Assembly: GCA_021373185.1 (NCBI GenBank)
Contig: JAJFTF010000036.1
Location: 1-64,000 of the forward strand
Length of the DNA stretch: 64,000 nt
Source of the DNA: Betaproteobacteria bacterium
Lineage (GTDB): Bacteria > Pseudomonadota > Gammaproteobacteria > Burkholderiales > Sulfuricellaceae
Reading direction: 5' to 3'
A program made the position numbers and the translations under genes. Positions 9,423 to 22,009 of this stretch are shown in pieces. Position 1 is the first letter of the stretch, and each line of letters begins with the position of its first letter. The notes beneath the pieces were generated by a model, which saw only the letters and a program-made list of their open reading frames with translations, had not been told where the DNA came from and did not search any database.

Positions 9423-10745
9423 TTGGCTCTTGGCAATCCGACTCAGAAAGCAACAGCCAAGTACGGCGACCTGAAAAACCGCCTGCTGTTCGTACTGGCC
9501 GCTCTGGTTGTTTACCGAATCGGTGCGCACATTCCTGTGCCTGGCATTGATCCGGTGGCGCTGGAGTCGCTGTTCAAGTCGCAGCAGGGCGGTATCCTGG
9601 GTATGTTCAACATGTTCTCGGGCGGCGCGCTGTCACGCTTTACCGTGTTTGCGTTGGGCATCATGCCGTACATTTCCTCATCCATCATCATGCAATTGAT
9701 GACGGTAGTTTCTCCGCAACTGGAGCAACTGAAAAAGGAAGGCGAGAGCGGCCGCAAGAAGATTACCCAGTACACCCGCTACGGCACGGTGTTTCTGGCG
9801 CTGTTCCAGGGCTTGGGCATTGCCATTGCGCTGGAATCGCAGGCTGGTTTGGTGATCGAGCCGGGCTTGCTGTTCCGGGTGACGGCAGTGGCAACACTGG
9901 TGTCCGGCACCATGTTTTTGATGTGGTTGGGCGAACAGATTACCGAGCGTGGTATTGGCAACGGCATTTCGCTGATCATTTTCGCCGGTATCGCGGCAGG
10001 ATTGCCCCATGCCATCGGCGGCACGCTTGAGTTGGCCCGAACCGGCACATTCTCGATCCCGCTGGTGCTGGTTCTGTTTGTCGGCTCGTTTGCGGTAACC
10101 GCCTTCGTCGTGTTCGTGGAACGCGGCCAGCGCAAGATACTGGTGAACTACGCCAAGCGCCAAGTAGGCAACAAGATGTACGGCGGACAGAGTTCGCATC
10201 TGCCGCTCAAACTGAACATGTCGGGCGTGATCCCGCCGATTTTTGCTTCGAGCATCATCCTGTTTCCAGCAACGCTGGCAGGCTGGTTCGGTTCCAGCGA
10301 GGGCATGACCTGGCTCAAGGATATCGGTGCGACACTGTCGCCCGGCCAGCCGCTGTATGTGATGCTGTATGCACTGGCGATTATATTTTTCTGCTTCTTC
10401 TACACGGCGTTGGTGTTCAATCCGAAGGAGACGGCGGACAACCTGAAAAAGAGTGGCGCTTTTGTGCCGGGCATTCGCCCAGGCGACCAGACCGCCCGTT
10501 ACATAGATAAAATCATGTCCCGGCTGACGCTGTCAGGTGCGGTGTACATAACGGCAGTATGTTTGCTGCCCGAGTTTTTGATAGTGAAGTTTAACGTGCC
10601 GTTTTATTTCGGCGGCACCTCGCTGTTGATTATCGTGGTGGTGACAATGGACTTCATGGCGCAGATTCAGTCGTACATGATGTCGCATCAATACGAGAGC
10701 TTGCTGAAAAAGGCCAGCTTCAAGGGCGGAATGATCGGCCGCTAG
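9423..10745 (+). CDS. secY: Preprotein translocase subunit SecY
   Basis: The 440-aa product is the ten-helix channel subunit of SecYEG in the inner membrane. It starts at a TTG (9423) seven nt after an AAGGA Shine-Dalgarno. The in-frame ATG-less extension from 9366 overlaps rplO and is not SecY-like. The plug-region start (HIPVPGIDP), GERGIGNG-type loop ([12 protein letters not shown]) and the C-terminal FKGGMIGR are present. The spc operon ends here in E. coli. Confidence 0.97.
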   Translation: MALGNPTQKATAKYGDLKNRLLFVLAALVVYRIGAHIPVPGIDPVALESLFKSQQGGILGMFNMFSGGALSRFTVFALGIMPYISSSIIMQLMTVVSPQLEQLKKEGESGRKKITQYTRYGTVFLALFQGLGIAIALESQAGLVIEPGLLFRVTAVATLVSGTMFLMWLGEQITERGIGNGISLIIFAGIAAGLPHAIGGTLELARTGTFSIPLVLVLFVGSFAVTAFVVFVERGQRKILVNYAKRQVGNKMYGGQSSHLPLKLNMSGVIPPIFASSIILFPATLAGWFGSSEGMTWLKDIGATLSPGQPLYVMLYALAIIFFCFFYTALVFNPKETADNLKKSGAFVPGIRPGDQTARYIDKIMSRLTLSGAVYITAVCLLPEFLIVKFNVPFYFGGTSLLIIVVVTMDFMAQIQSYMMSHQYESLLKKASFKGGMIGR

Positions 10746-10777
10746 CAAAGTGCTTAAATAATAAGATCAGGATAGAA

Positions 10778-10996
10778 ATGTCGAAGGAAGAAACGATTGA
10801 AATGCAGGGGGAGATTCTTGAAACCCTCCCCAATGCAACCTTCCGAGTAAAATTGGAAAATGGCCACGTGGTGCTCGGTCACATCTCTGGAAAAATGCGG
10901 ATGCACTATATTCGTATTCTGCCTGGAGACAAGGTGACCGTCGAACTGACGCCCTATGATTTATCGCGTGCGCGGATTACTTTCCGCGCCAAGTAA
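10778..10996 (+). CDS. infA: Translation initiation factor IF-1
   Basis: The 72-aa product is a single OB-fold ([35 protein letters not shown]) that occupies the ribosomal A site during initiation. Betaproteobacteria often place infA between secY and rpmJ, as here. The Shine-Dalgarno is a weak AGGATAG. Confidence 0.98.
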   Translation: MSKEETIEMQGEILETLPNATFRVKLENGHVVLGHISGKMRMHYIRILPGDKVTVELTPYDLSRARITFRAK

Positions 10997-11019
10997 TAAA
11001 GTTTTATCAGGAGAAAAAA

Positions 11020-11133
11020 ATGAGAGTCAGAGCCTCAATTAAACGGCTGTGCCGCCACTGCAAAATGGTCAAACGCCATGGTGTGTTGCGCGTCATTTGT
11101 GCAGATCCGCGTCACAAACAACGTCAAGGTTGA
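11020..11133 (+). CDS. rpmJ: 50S ribosomal protein L36
   Basis: This 37-aa gene starts [15 protein letters not shown] and ends RHKQRQG. It is the zinc-binding form, with CXXC near residue 11, a later Cys and a His. A strong AGGAGA Shine-Dalgarno lies 6 nt before the ATG. Confidence 0.96.
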   Translation: MRVRASIKRLCRHCKMVKRHGVLRVICADPRHKQRQG

Positions 11134-11158
11134 TTGTCCTTCGTGGAACTGTTAAAAT
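11130..11158 (+). promoter_or_regulatory. Predicted sigma70 promoter before rpsM (alpha-type)
   Basis: TTGATT (11130-11135) and TAAAAT (11153-11158) are 17 nt apart, in the 66-bp gap between rpmJ and rpsM. The alpha operon of E. coli starts at the same boundary. The -35 element overlaps the last codon and stop of rpmJ. Confidence 0.6.
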
Positions 11159-11199
11159 CTTCGACTTTTTCTAAATCAGTCATTTGCTGGGAGTAAAGC

Positions 11200-11562
11200 A
11201 TGGCCCGGATAGCTGGGGTAAATATCCCTAACCATCAGCACGCTGTAATCGCACTAACCGCGATTTATGGCATTGGCCGTACCCGTGCGCAGAAAATTTG
11301 CGTATCGGCAGGCATCAACACCTCGACCAAAATCAAGGATCTCAGCGACAGCGAGATGGAAAAGCTGCGCGATGAGGTCGGCAAGGTTACGGTTGAAGGC
11401 GATTTGCGTCGTGAAGTTTCCATGAACATCAAGCGATTGATGGATCTTGGTTGCTACCGCGGTGTACGCCATCGTCGTGGTTTGCCGGTTCGCGGTCAGC
11501 GCACTCGCACCAATGCACGCACCCGCAAAGGTCCACGCAAAGCTATTCGCGCAACCAAATAA
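11200..11562 (+). CDS. rpsM: 30S ribosomal protein S13
   Basis: The 120-aa product begins [20 protein letters not shown] and carries the basic C-terminal tail ([18 protein letters not shown]) that contacts the P-site tRNA. It is the first gene of the alpha-operon set rpsM-rpsK-rpsD-rpoA-rplQ. Confidence 0.98.
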   Translation: MARIAGVNIPNHQHAVIALTAIYGIGRTRAQKICVSAGINTSTKIKDLSDSEMEKLRDEVGKVTVEGDLRREVSMNIKRLMDLGCYRGVRHRRGLPVRGQRTRTNARTRKGPRKAIRATK

Positions 11563-11588
11563 GCTGGTTGCCAAACGAGGAATGAATC

Positions 11589-11978
11589 ATGGCTAAGACA
11601 AACGTACGGGTACGCAAGAAGGTAAAAAAGAATGTGGCAGAAGGCATTGCACACGTTCATGCGTCATTCAATAACACCATCATCACCATCACCGACCGCC
11701 AGGGCAATGCCTTGAGCTGGGCAACATCGGGCGGTGCCGGTTTCCGCGGTTCGCGCAAGAGCACGCCGTTTGCTGCGCAGGTTGCAGCAGAAGCTGCAGG
11801 CAAAGCGGCCCAGGAATGTGGTGTGAAGAACCTTGAAGTCAGGATCAAAGGTCCTGGCCCTGGCCGTGAGTCCGCCGTGCGGGCATTGAATGCGGTCGGT
11901 TTCAAGATCACATCCATCGCTGACGTGACGCCGGTTCCACATAACGGTTGCCGCCCGTCCAAAAAGCGCCGCATTTAA
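11589..11978 (+). CDS. rpsK: 30S ribosomal protein S11
   Basis: The 129-aa product has the [21 protein letters not shown] motif and the [17 protein letters not shown]-terminus. S11 lies on the 30S platform near the mRNA exit. It follows rpsM by 26 nt. Confidence 0.98.
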   Translation: MAKTNVRVRKKVKKNVAEGIAHVHASFNNTIITITDRQGNALSWATSGGAGFRGSRKSTPFAAQVAAEAAGKAAQECGVKNLEVRIKGPGPGRESAVRALNAVGFKITSIADVTPVPHNGCRPSKKRRI

Positions 11979-12014
11979 ACCGCCGCGCCGTTATTACTTA
12001 GCAGGAGAGAAATT

Positions 12015-12641
12015 TTGGCTGTCAATCTTGATCCCAAATGCCGCCAGTGCCGCCGTGAAGGCGAAAAGCTGTTTCTGAAAGGCGAAAAGTGTTTCACCGA
12101 CAAGTGCGGTATCGAACGTCGCGCTTATGCTCCGGGCCAGCATGGCCAGAAGCAGGTGCGTCTGTCCGACTACGGCGTGCAGTTGCGCGAAAAGCAAAAA
12201 GTCCGCCGCATTTACGGCATCCTTGAAAAGCAGTTCCGTGGTTACTACGCCATTGCCGACCGCACCAAGGGTGTGACCGGTGAGAGTCTGTTGCAGTTGC
12301 TGGAATGCCGTCTCGACAACGTCGTTCACCGCATGGGCTTTGGCGTTTCGCGCCGCGAATCGCGTCAGGTTGTGCGTCACAACTCAATCCTGGTTAACGG
12401 CCGCCGCGTAAACATTCCTTCATACCAGGTCAAGCCTGGCGATGTCGTCGAAGTCGCCGAGAAATCCAAGGCCCAGTTGCGCATCAAGGCTGCGGTTGCC
12501 GCTGCCGAGCAGCGCGGTTTCCCGGAGTGGATCGAAGTTGACGTAAAAGCGCTTAAAGGCGTGTACAAGGCCAAGCCGCAGCGCACCGAGTTGCCCTCAA
12601 CCATCAACGAGCATCTCGTGGTTGAACTGTACTCGAAGTAA
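12015..12641 (+). CDS. rpsD: 30S ribosomal protein S4
   Basis: The 208-aa product starts at a TTG after an AGGAGAGA Shine-Dalgarno. Cysteines 9, 12, 26 and 31 form a probable zinc site, as in Thermus S4. The S4 RNA-binding domain ([23 protein letters not shown], about residues 98-160) follows. In E. coli S4 represses the alpha operon; no matching mRNA fold was identified here. Confidence 0.97.
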   Translation: MAVNLDPKCRQCRREGEKLFLKGEKCFTDKCGIERRAYAPGQHGQKQVRLSDYGVQLREKQKVRRIYGILEKQFRGYYAIADRTKGVTGESLLQLLECRLDNVVHRMGFGVSRRESRQVVRHNSILVNGRRVNIPSYQVKPGDVVEVAEKSKAQLRIKAAVAAAEQRGFPEWIEVDVKALKGVYKAKPQRTELPSTINEHLVVELYSK

Positions 12642-12688
12642 TCGCTGAAGCGCATTTAACTGAAACGTATTTAAATAGAGGATCCAGC

Positions 12689-13675
12689 ATGCAAAGCAGT
12701 GCTACCGAACTTCTGAAACCACGTGTTGTAGACGTTGAAGCGATCTCCCCCGTGCGCGCCCGCGTTTCGATGGAGCCGTTCGAGCGTGGCTATGGCCATA
12801 CGCTGGGCAATGCATTGCGCCGCATCCTGCTGTCCTCGATGCCGGGCTATGCGATCACCCAGGTCAAGATCGAAGGCGTGGTGCACGAGTATTCGACGAT
12901 TGAAGGCGTCCAGGAGGACGTGGTCGATATTCTACTCAACCTCAAAGGCATTGCCCTGAAGCTGCATAACCGTTCGGAAACGACCCTGATGCTCTCCAAA
13001 AAGGGCGAAGGCGTGGTGACTGCGGGCGACATCGAAACCGGCCATGACGCCGAGATCGTCAACCCTGATCATGTGATTGCTCACATCACCAAGGGCGGCA
13101 AGCTCAACATGGAAATCAAGATCGAGCAGGGTCGCGGCTATCAGCCTGTCACTGCACGTCGTGTTGCAGAAGAAGAACGCAGCATCGGCGCTATCATGCT
13201 GGATGCCTCTTTCAGCCCGGTTCATCGCGTCAGCTACGCCGTCGAAAGCGCTCGCGTCGAGCAGCGCACCGACCTGGACAAGCTGGTTGTCGATATCGAA
13301 ACCAACGGCGTGGTCGATCCTGAAGAAGCGATTCGCTATGCTGCACGTATTCTGGTTGACCAGTTGTCCGTGTTTGCCGAACTGAAAGGCACACCGGCTG
13401 AGATCGAAGCTCCGCGCGCTCCACAGGTCGATCCGATCCTGCTGCGTCCGGTTGACGATCTGGAGCTCACCGTGCGTTCTGCCAATTGCCTCAAGGCGGA
13501 AAACATTTATTACATCGGCGACCTGATTCAGCGCACCGAGAACGAATTGCTGAAGACCCCGAATCTGGGACGCAAATCGCTCAACGAAATCAAGGACGTA
13601 CTCGCATCCAAGGGCCTTACACTGGGCATGAAGCTGGAAAACTGGCCGCCTGTCGGGCTTGGCGAGCGCGTATAA
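12689..13675 (+). CDS. rpoA: RNA polymerase alpha subunit
   Basis: The 328-aa product has the full length of alpha. The N-terminal domain holds the dimerisation helix ([20 protein letters not shown]), and the C-terminal domain binds UP elements and activators ([33 protein letters not shown]). An AGAGGATC Shine-Dalgarno precedes the ATG. It follows rpsD by 47 nt. Confidence 0.98.
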   Translation: MQSSATELLKPRVVDVEAISPVRARVSMEPFERGYGHTLGNALRRILLSSMPGYAITQVKIEGVVHEYSTIEGVQEDVVDILLNLKGIALKLHNRSETTLMLSKKGEGVVTAGDIETGHDAEIVNPDHVIAHITKGGKLNMEIKIEQGRGYQPVTARRVAEEERSIGAIMLDASFSPVHRVSYAVESARVEQRTDLDKLVVDIETNGVVDPEEAIRYAARILVDQLSVFAELKGTPAEIEAPRAPQVDPILLRPVDDLELTVRSANCLKAENIYYIGDLIQRTENELLKTPNLGRKSLNEIKDVLASKGLTLGMKLENWPPVGLGERV

Positions 13676-13720
13676 AAGTAGTTCGTGGAACACGAAAGCA
13701 AAGCAAGGGAAGGGTAGATC

Positions 13721-14107
13721 ATGCGTCACCGTTTAGGACTTAGAAAACTTAATGTCACCAGCAGCCACCGTTTGGCGATGTTGCGCAACATGGCCGTTTC
13801 GTTGCTGCAGCATGAAGTTATCACCACCACGCTGCCCAAGGCCAAAGAACTGCGCCGCATTGCCGAGCCGCTGATCACGCTGGGCAAGAAGCCTTCGCTG
13901 GCGAACCGCCGTCTGGCTTTCGATCGCCTGCGCGACCGCGATGTCGTCGGCAAGCTGTTCAGCGAACTGGGTCCACGGTTCCAGACTCGCAATGGCGGCT
14001 ACCTGCGTATTCTCAAGTGCGGCTTCCGCAAGGGCGACAATGCGCCGATGGCGATTGTCGAATTGCTGGATCGCCCAGAAGTAGTTGAAGAGACTGCCGG
14101 CGCCTGA
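13721..14107 (+). CDS. rplQ: 50S ribosomal protein L17
   Basis: The 128-aa product starts [17 protein letters not shown] and contains RLGDNAPMA-type [15 protein letters not shown] near the end. L17 is at the 50S tunnel exit. It is the last gene of the ribosomal cluster and is followed by a strong terminator. Confidence 0.98.
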   Translation: MRHRLGLRKLNVTSSHRLAMLRNMAVSLLQHEVITTTLPKAKELRRIAEPLITLGKKPSLANRRLAFDRLRDRDVVGKLFSELGPRFQTRNGGYLRILKCGFRKGDNAPMAIVELLDRPEVVEETAGA

Positions 14108-14124
14108 GTCCAGATGTCTGCTGT

Positions 14125-14156
14125 GAAAAAAGCCGGGCTTGTCCCGGCTTTTTTTA
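14125..14156 (+). terminator. Intrinsic terminator after rplQ
   Basis: A near-perfect stem (AAAAAAGCCGGG pairing with CCCGGCTTTTTT, short loop) ends in a run of seven T residues. It closes the ribosomal protein cluster and isolates it from oxyR. The A tract also makes it potentially bidirectional. Confidence 0.93.
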
Positions 14157-14180
14157 TGTGCCGGAAATCCGGCATTGAAA

Positions 14181-14186
14181 TACAAT
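14181..14186 (+). promoter_or_regulatory. Likely -10 element of oxyR
   Basis: TACAAT lies 7 nt before the oxyR ATG, with no Shine-Dalgarno between. The expected start site would fall at or next to the ATG, so the mRNA may be leaderless. No good -35 is visible, which would suit an activator-dependent promoter. Confidence 0.4.
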
Positions 14187-14193
14187 CTCTGCC

Positions 14194-15129
14194 ATGACGC
14201 TCACCGAATTAAAATATATCGTTGCCGTCGCCCGCGAACGCCACTTCGGTCGCGCGGCGGAAACTTGCTTTGTTAGCCAGCCCACACTCAGCGTGGCCGT
14301 GCGCAAGCTGGAAGAAGAGTTGGGCGTTACCCTGTTCGAGCGCAATGCGAACGAAGTGAGCCTTACCCCCATCGGCGAGCAGGTGGTCGCGCAGGCCCAG
14401 AGCGTGTTGGAAGAGGCGGAAGGGGTCAAACGTGTCGCCTCGCAGAACAAGGATCAGCTAGCTGGCCCGCTTCGCCTTGGTGCCATTTATACCATCGGCC
14501 CATACCTGATGCCGGGCTTGCTCCCGATTCTGCGCGAGCTGGCACCGCAGATGCCGCTGCTGTTTCAGGAAAATTACACCCGGCGTCTGGCTGACCTGCT
14601 GAAGCGGGGAGAGCTGGATCTGGCGATTTTGTCTTTGCCCTTTGCCGAGTCCGGCCTAGCCACCCAGGCCGTGTATGACGAGCCGTTTCGCGTCGTGTTA
14701 CCCGCCAATCATGGTTGGCTCAAGCAAAAGAACATTCCCGCAGAGCAGATCGGCGAAGCGGATGTGCTGCTGCTCACCAGCGGCAACTGCTTCCGCGATC
14801 AGGTGCTGCAAGCCTGCCCGTCGCTCAATCGCGGCAGCAATAATATTCAAAAGACCCTGGAAGGCAGCTCCCTGGAAACCATCCGCTATATGGTCGCCTC
14901 AGGGGTGGGTATTACCGTGCTGCCCGCCACCGCTGCCGACCTCATTCCCGCGCACAACAGCCTGCTCGAAGTGCGCCCCTTCTCGCAGCCGGAACCCATC
15001 CGCCGGGTGGCGCTCGCCTGGCGCAAGAGCTTCCCCCGCCCATTGGCGGTGGAGGCGGTGCGGCAGGCGATCATGGCTGCCGATCTTCCTGGTGTTGCCA
15101 AGCTGTTCCAGGAACCGGTCGTTGTTTGA
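14194..15129 (+). CDS. oxyR: Hydrogen peroxide sensor OxyR (LysR family)
   Basis: This 311-aa regulator has an N-terminal winged helix-turn-helix (about residues 1-60; RHFGRAAETCFVSQPTLSVAV) and a LysR substrate domain. Cys199 and Cys208 occur in SGNCFRDQVLQAC at exactly the E. coli OxyR positions that form the regulatory disulfide, which separates it from generic LysR proteins. OxyR activates peroxide-defence genes after oxidation. It is followed by a strong operator match and a rubrerythrin operon, a natural target. Confidence 0.93.
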   Translation: MTLTELKYIVAVARERHFGRAAETCFVSQPTLSVAVRKLEEELGVTLFERNANEVSLTPIGEQVVAQAQSVLEEAEGVKRVASQNKDQLAGPLRLGAIYTIGPYLMPGLLPILRELAPQMPLLFQENYTRRLADLLKRGELDLAILSLPFAESGLATQAVYDEPFRVVLPANHGWLKQKNIPAEQIGEADVLLLTSGNCFRDQVLQACPSLNRGSNNIQKTLEGSSLETIRYMVASGVGITVLPATAADLIPAHNSLLEVRPFSQPEPIRRVALAWRKSFPRPLAVEAVRQAIMAADLPGVAKLFQEPVVV

Positions 15130-15172
15130 TTCCTTGTTGGCCGGCTAACGGAGCATCCTTCCGTGTTGTTTC

Positions 15173-15209
15173 ATAGTCATAAGCTATGACAAATATCGTA
15201 ACAATCAAT
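15173..15209 (+). promoter_or_regulatory. OxyR operator upstream of rubrerythrin
   Basis: Four elements with exact 7-nt spacing read ATAG (15173), CTAT (15184), ATCG (15195) and CAAT (15206). Against the known OxyR pattern ATAG-N7-CTAT-N7-ATAG-N7-CTAT this matches 14 of 16 defined bases, with the left half perfect. It lies between oxyR and the rubrerythrin gene, about 80-120 nt before the latter's start codon. Confidence 0.75.
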
Positions 15210-15290
15210 TAGATTTATCGTTTGCGCTCCCTTACCATGCAAAGCGTGTACTCAACGTGCCGCCCCGCTAACAGGAAAAGGAGCAATAAA

Positions 15291-15776
15291 ATGCAAACGC
15301 CTACTGCCACAGAAAACCGCCAGACCATCAAGAACCTCGAAGCCGCTTTCGCAGGCGAATCGATGGCCCACACCAAGTACCTGTACTTTGCCAGAATCTG
15401 CCGCGCCGCCGGGGATGAGGAAACCGCCAAGGTGTTCGAGGACACTGCCGCCCAGGAAGTGCAGCACGCCCTCGGCCATCTCGACCTGCTCTATCCTGCT
15501 AACAGCATGAGTCCCGCCAAGTGCCTGGAAATGGCGATAGAAGGAGAAACCCACGAATACACTGAGATGTACCCCGCCTTCCGTCATACCGCGGAAGAAG
15601 AAGGCAACCGGGCTGCCGTGGCAGAGATCGACCAGCAGATCGCCGAATCCATGGAACACGCCCAGCAATTTCGCGCCATCCTGGAAAAAGCCGCAAAGCG
15701 CTTCGCTGCGCTGGCCAAGGTGGAAGAAAAGCACGCCGGCCACTACCGTGCTGCCTTGGCAAAAATTACCGCCTAA
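15291..15776 (+). CDS. Rubrerythrin family protein without rubredoxin domain
   Basis: The 161-aa product is a ferritin-like di-iron four-helix protein. Probable ligands are Glu23, Glu56-x-x-His59 (EVQH), Glu92 in the TEMYP motif and Glu145-x-x-His148. Classical rubrerythrin ends in a rubredoxin domain, which is missing here; a separate rubredoxin gene follows 26 nt later. Rubrerythrins reduce hydrogen peroxide to water. The ATG at 15291 has a strong AAAGGAG Shine-Dalgarno; a longer reading from 15222 would start inside the promoter region. Regulation by OxyR is likely. Confidence 0.92.
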   Translation: MQTPTATENRQTIKNLEAAFAGESMAHTKYLYFARICRAAGDEETAKVFEDTAAQEVQHALGHLDLLYPANSMSPAKCLEMAIEGETHEYTEMYPAFRHTAEEEGNRAAVAEIDQQIAESMEHAQQFRAILEKAAKRFAALAKVEEKHAGHYRAALAKITA

Positions 15777-15802
15777 CCAACCAGAGCAAACAGGAGAACA
15801 TC

Positions 15803-15967
15803 ATGAAAGTATGGAAATGTATCGTATGCGGGTATGTCTATGATGAAGCAGCCGGTGCGCCGGACGACGGCATCGCCCCCGGCACCCGCTGGGAGGACGT
15901 GCCTGAAACCTGGGCTTGCCCGGATTGCGGCGTAGCCAAGGTCGACTTTGAAATGGCGGAGGTCTGA
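15803..15967 (+). CDS. Rubredoxin
   Basis: This 54-aa gene encodes a full rubredoxin with the two iron-binding pairs CIVCGY (Cys6/Cys9) and CPDCGV (Cys39/Cys42). Rubredoxin carries single electrons. Here it probably shuttles them from the reductase encoded 2 nt downstream to the rubrerythrin encoded upstream. A CAGGAGAA Shine-Dalgarno precedes the ATG. Confidence 0.96.
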   Translation: MKVWKCIVCGYVYDEAAGAPDDGIAPGTRWEDVPETWACPDCGVAKVDFEMAEV

Positions 15968-15969
15968 TC

Positions 15970-17112
15970 GTGCGACATCAGCCCGTGGTCATTATCGGCA
16001 GCGGGCTTGCGGGCTACACCCTGGCCCGGGAGTTCCGCAAGCTGGATGCTGAAACCCCGCTCGCGATCCTCTCCAGCGATCACGGCGGATTCTACTCCAA
16101 ACCTATGTTGTCCAACGCCTTCGCCCAGAAGAAAACCGCCGATGCGCTGCTGGCAAAAGACGCGACCAGAATGGCGGATGAACTCAAGGCCGAAGTGCGC
16201 GCCCACACCAGCGTGGCCGCCATCAATATACAGCGCAGGCAGCTATCGGTGAACGGCGAAACCATGTCCTATGGCAAGCTGGTGCTGGCGCTGGGCGCAG
16301 ATCCGATTCGCCTGCCGCTTACCGGCAGCGGCGCGGAAGCGGTGCTGTCGGTCAACAATCTCGACGACTACCGGCGCTTTCGGGAAGCCGCCGAGGGCAA
16401 ACGCCGTATCGCCATTCTCGGTGCCGGGTTGATTGGCTGTGAGTTCGCCAACGACCTTGCCAACGCGGGCTATACCGTTGATGTGATCGATCTCGCCGCC
16501 CAGCCACTGGGCCGCCTGTTACCGACTGACGCCGGGGTTTTCATGCAGCGCAGGTTGGAAGCCGCCGGCATCGTGTTCCACCTCGGTACCAGTATTCAGC
16601 AGATTGACCGCGCCGGATCCGGCCTTCGCCTGAATCTTGCCAACGGAGAAATGCTGGAAGCCGATGTCGTGTTGTCGGCGGTGGGTTTGCGGCCAAGAAC
16701 GACACTGGCGGCTGCGGCAGGCCTCCAGGTCAATCGAGGCATCATGGTCAATCATCTGCTGCAAACCAGCGATGAGAACATCTATGCCATAGGCGATTGC
16801 GCCGAAGTCGAAGGCAAGGTGCTGCCCTTCGTCATGCCCATCATGCAGGCGGCACGGGCGCTGGCTCCCACTTTGACGGGTAATGCTACCCCGGTGTGCT
16901 ATCCGGCCATGCCGGTGGCGGTCAAAACACCCGCTTGCCCTGCCGTGGTTGCACCGCCGGAGCCGGGTGTGGCCGGCCAGTGGCGTCTGAAACAGGATGT
17001 GGATGGCGTAAAGGCGTTGTTCGAGGATGCAGACGGAAAGCTGCGCGGCTTCGCCCTGCTGGGGGCGGCAGTGGCAGAAAAAAATGGACTCGCTCAGTTG
17101 CTCGTTCAGTAA
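15970..17112 (+). CDS. FAD-dependent rubredoxin reductase
   Basis: The 380-aa flavoprotein has an N-terminal FAD site (VVIIGSGLAGYTLA), a central NAD(P)H site (IAILGAGLIGCEFA, about residues 144-157) and the YAIGDCAE motif near residue 274. It resembles rubredoxin-NAD reductases of the AlkT/RubB type. It starts at GTG 15970, 2 nt after the rubredoxin stop, so the three genes form one electron chain NAD(P)H to rubredoxin to rubrerythrin. The general flavoprotein family is certain; the substrate is inferred from the operon. Confidence 0.88.
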   Translation: MRHQPVVIIGSGLAGYTLAREFRKLDAETPLAILSSDHGGFYSKPMLSNAFAQKKTADALLAKDATRMADELKAEVRAHTSVAAINIQRRQLSVNGETMSYGKLVLALGADPIRLPLTGSGAEAVLSVNNLDDYRRFREAAEGKRRIAILGAGLIGCEFANDLANAGYTVDVIDLAAQPLGRLLPTDAGVFMQRRLEAAGIVFHLGTSIQQIDRAGSGLRLNLANGEMLEADVVLSAVGLRPRTTLAAAAGLQVNRGIMVNHLLQTSDENIYAIGDCAEVEGKVLPFVMPIMQAARALAPTLTGNATPVCYPAMPVAVKTPACPAVVAPPEPGVAGQWRLKQDVDGVKALFEDADGKLRGFALLGAAVAEKNGLAQLLVQ

Positions 17113-17268
17113 AGCTTTTTGTCTCGCCAAGAGCATGTTTGAAGAGGGTCTGACCATTGCCTCCTTGCTGTTGATGGCACGGAATGCGAGAAGCTACACT
17201 GCGTCATATGTTTGACATGTGTCCACCCCATAATCAGCCATCTTTGGATGCACTGAAATGGGGAAATC

Positions 17269-17664
17269 ATGGGAGAATTCGTGGAATGGCACGCTGATTT
17301 CAGCGTTGGAAATTCATCGATAGACGAACAACACAAAGGGTTGTTCGAACTGGTGAATCAAATGTGGGATAGTCGTAAAGAAAGCGAAAAGAAGAAGCGG
17401 GTGTTGTTCAAAGGGATCGTCAAGGCGCTTCGGACTCATTGCCATGATGAGGAGCGCATTCTTGCAAAGAATGGCTGCCCGAGCCTAAAGGAACATCGGC
17501 ACGAGCATCACAATCTGATCAAGCAGATCGAGGAAATTCTGGACTCCTGCGACAAGGACTGCAAAAAATCCTGGTATAAAATGATGGGGTTTCTGATGCA
17601 TGAACTGCTGGCGCACCATCTGGTCGGCACCGACCAGGCCTGTCGTAAATATCTGCGCAGCTAG
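17269..17664 (+). CDS. Bacteriohemerythrin
   Basis: The 131-aa product shows the full di-iron oxygen-binding signature: His22 in DEQH, His57/Glu61 in HCHDEE, His76/His80 in HRHEH, and His117/Asp122 in HHLVGTD. Hemerythrins bind, store or sense oxygen. No signalling domain is attached, so it is the stand-alone type. The 156-bp gap upstream of it holds no other gene. A functional tie to the rubredoxin operon is plausible but unproven. Confidence 0.93.
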   Translation: MGEFVEWHADFSVGNSSIDEQHKGLFELVNQMWDSRKESEKKKRVLFKGIVKALRTHCHDEERILAKNGCPSLKEHRHEHHNLIKQIEEILDSCDKDCKKSWYKMMGFLMHELLAHHLVGTDQACRKYLRS

Positions 17665-17691
17665 CCATGCCATGATTACGTCGAAGAAACT

Positions 17692-17720
17692 GCACCATCG
17701 GCGTCCATAGCTGATGGTGC
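17692..17720. other. Stem-loop between convergent hemerythrin and uvrA
   Basis: A perfect 8-bp inverted repeat, GCACCATC and GATGGTGC, flanks a 13-nt loop in the 74-bp gap between the two convergent genes. No T run is present on either side, so it may be a weak or factor-aided bidirectional terminator. Confidence 0.4.
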
Positions 17721-17738
17721 TCGATGCCGGTTTGTCGT

Positions 17739-20561
<2,823 letters not shown>

Positions 20562-20592
20562 GTGTTTTGTGCAGAGCAAAAGGCAACCTGCT

Positions 20593-20622
20593 ACTATACG
20601 CAACTTTACCGTTGCACTTCAA
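20593..20622 (-). promoter_or_regulatory. Predicted uvrA promoter
   Basis: On the minus strand TTGAAG (20617-20622) and TATAGT (20593-20598) are 18 nt apart, in the gap between divergent uvrA and the transporter gene. The start of transcription would lie about 25 nt before the uvrA ATG. Confidence 0.5.
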
Positions 20623-20646
20623 ATTCATATGCATGTTTCTGAAAAG

Positions 20647-22008
20647 ATGACCAAGATTGAGCTGCGCGTCAGTACCGGGCTGGCCGGAATTTTCGGCCTG
20701 CGCATGCTGGGCATGTTCCTGATTCTGCCGGTATTCGCCATCTACGCCCACACCCTGCCGGGCGGCGAAAATCAAATGTTGGTCGGCCTGGCGCTGGGCG
20801 CCTACGGCCTGACCCAAGCCATGCTGCAATTGCCTTTCGGCATGGCGTCGGATCGTTGGGGGCGCAAGCGGGTGATCTATTTCGGCTTGCTGCTGTTCGC
20901 TTTCGGCAGCTTTGTCGCGGCTTACGCCAACGACCTTTATATGGTGATTCTGGGCCGGTCGATTCAGGGCGCCGGCGCGATCTCCGCCGCAGTGATGGCG
21001 CTGCTCGCCGACCTGACGCGCGAAGAGCACCGCACCAAGGCAATGGCGATGATCGGCTCCACCATCGGCCTGTCGTTTGCCGCCTCCATGGTGATCGGCC
21101 CGGTGATTTACCAGATGATCGGCGTGCCCGGTATGTTTGCGCTCACTGGCGTGTTGGCGCTGGCCGCGATGGGCGTGATTTATGCCGTCATCCCCGACCC
21201 CAAGGGCAGCCATTTCCATTCCGATGCGGAGGTGGCGCCTGCGCGCCTGAGCGACGTGCTGCGCGACATGCAGTTGCTGCGGCTGAATTTCGGCATATTC
21301 GCGCTGCACGCGGCGCAGATGGCGATGTTCGTGGTGATTCCTTTCGCCCTGCGCGAAGCCGGCGGCATGCCGGAAGCCCAGCACTGGAAAATCTACCTGC
21401 CGGTAATGCTGGCCGCATTCGCCCTGATGGTGCCCGCGATCATTTACGGCGAGAAGAAAGCCAAGCTCAAGCCGATCTTCGTTTCCGCCGTCGCCATGCT
21501 GCTCTTGTCGCAACTCTTGCTGACCGTGCTGATCCGCGATTTCTGGGGCATCGTCGCGATGCTGCTGCTGTTCTTCATCGCCTTCAATATTCTCGAAGCC
21601 AGCCTGCCCTCGCTGATCTCCAAGATCGCTCCGGCCCGCGCCAAAGGGACGGCGATGGGCGTGTATAATACCTCGCAGGCGCTCGGCCTGTTTGTCGGCG
21701 GCGTGGTGGGCGGAGTTTTGTCGCATTACGTCGGCCAATGGGCCGTGTTCGTATTCGGGGCAGTAATGAGCGCGTTGTGGCTGAGCATGGCCGCCAGCAT
21801 GAAAACGCCGCCTGCCGTGCGCACCAAAATGTATCATCTTGAACCGATGGCCGCAGACGCAGCGCGTGAACTGTCGCGCCGCCTGACCAGCCTGAACGGG
21901 GTGATGGAAGCGGTGGTCGATGCCGAGGAAGGCGCAGCCTACCTCAAGGTGGAGATGGCGGGTTGGGATGAAGAAGGCGTTACTAAATTAATTGAGGGGG
22001 GAGCGTGA
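20647..22008 (+). CDS. yajR: YajR-like major facilitator transporter
   Basis: The 453-aa protein has twelve predicted membrane segments and the MFS motif A region ([15 protein letters not shown], about residues 62-76). A soluble C-terminal domain of about 65 residues (from [11 protein letters not shown] to the end) matches the position of the ferredoxin-like YAM domain of E. coli YajR. Length and the core LRMLGMF start also fit YajR. The substrate is unknown. ATG 20629 is an alternative start. The gene is divergent from uvrA and 1 nt upstream of ssb. Confidence 0.88.
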   Translation: MTKIELRVSTGLAGIFGLRMLGMFLILPVFAIYAHTLPGGENQMLVGLALGAYGLTQAMLQLPFGMASDRWGRKRVIYFGLLLFAFGSFVAAYANDLYMVILGRSIQGAGAISAAVMALLADLTREEHRTKAMAMIGSTIGLSFAASMVIGPVIYQMIGVPGMFALTGVLALAAMGVIYAVIPDPKGSHFHSDAEVAPARLSDVLRDMQLLRLNFGIFALHAAQMAMFVVIPFALREAGGMPEAQHWKIYLPVMLAAFALMVPAIIYGEKKAKLKPIFVSAVAMLLLSQLLLTVLIRDFWGIVAMLLLFFIAFNILEASLPSLISKIAPARAKGTAMGVYNTSQALGLFVGGVVGGVLSHYVGQWAVFVFGAVMSALWLSMAASMKTPPAVRTKMYHLEPMAADAARELSRRLTSLNGVMEAVVDAEEGAAYLKVEMAGWDEEGVTKLIEGGA

Positions 22009-22009
22009 A

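Noticed and set aside
20562..20646. LexA box for uvrA
   Set aside because: No CTGT-N8-ACAG or close variant is visible in the uvrA upstream region.
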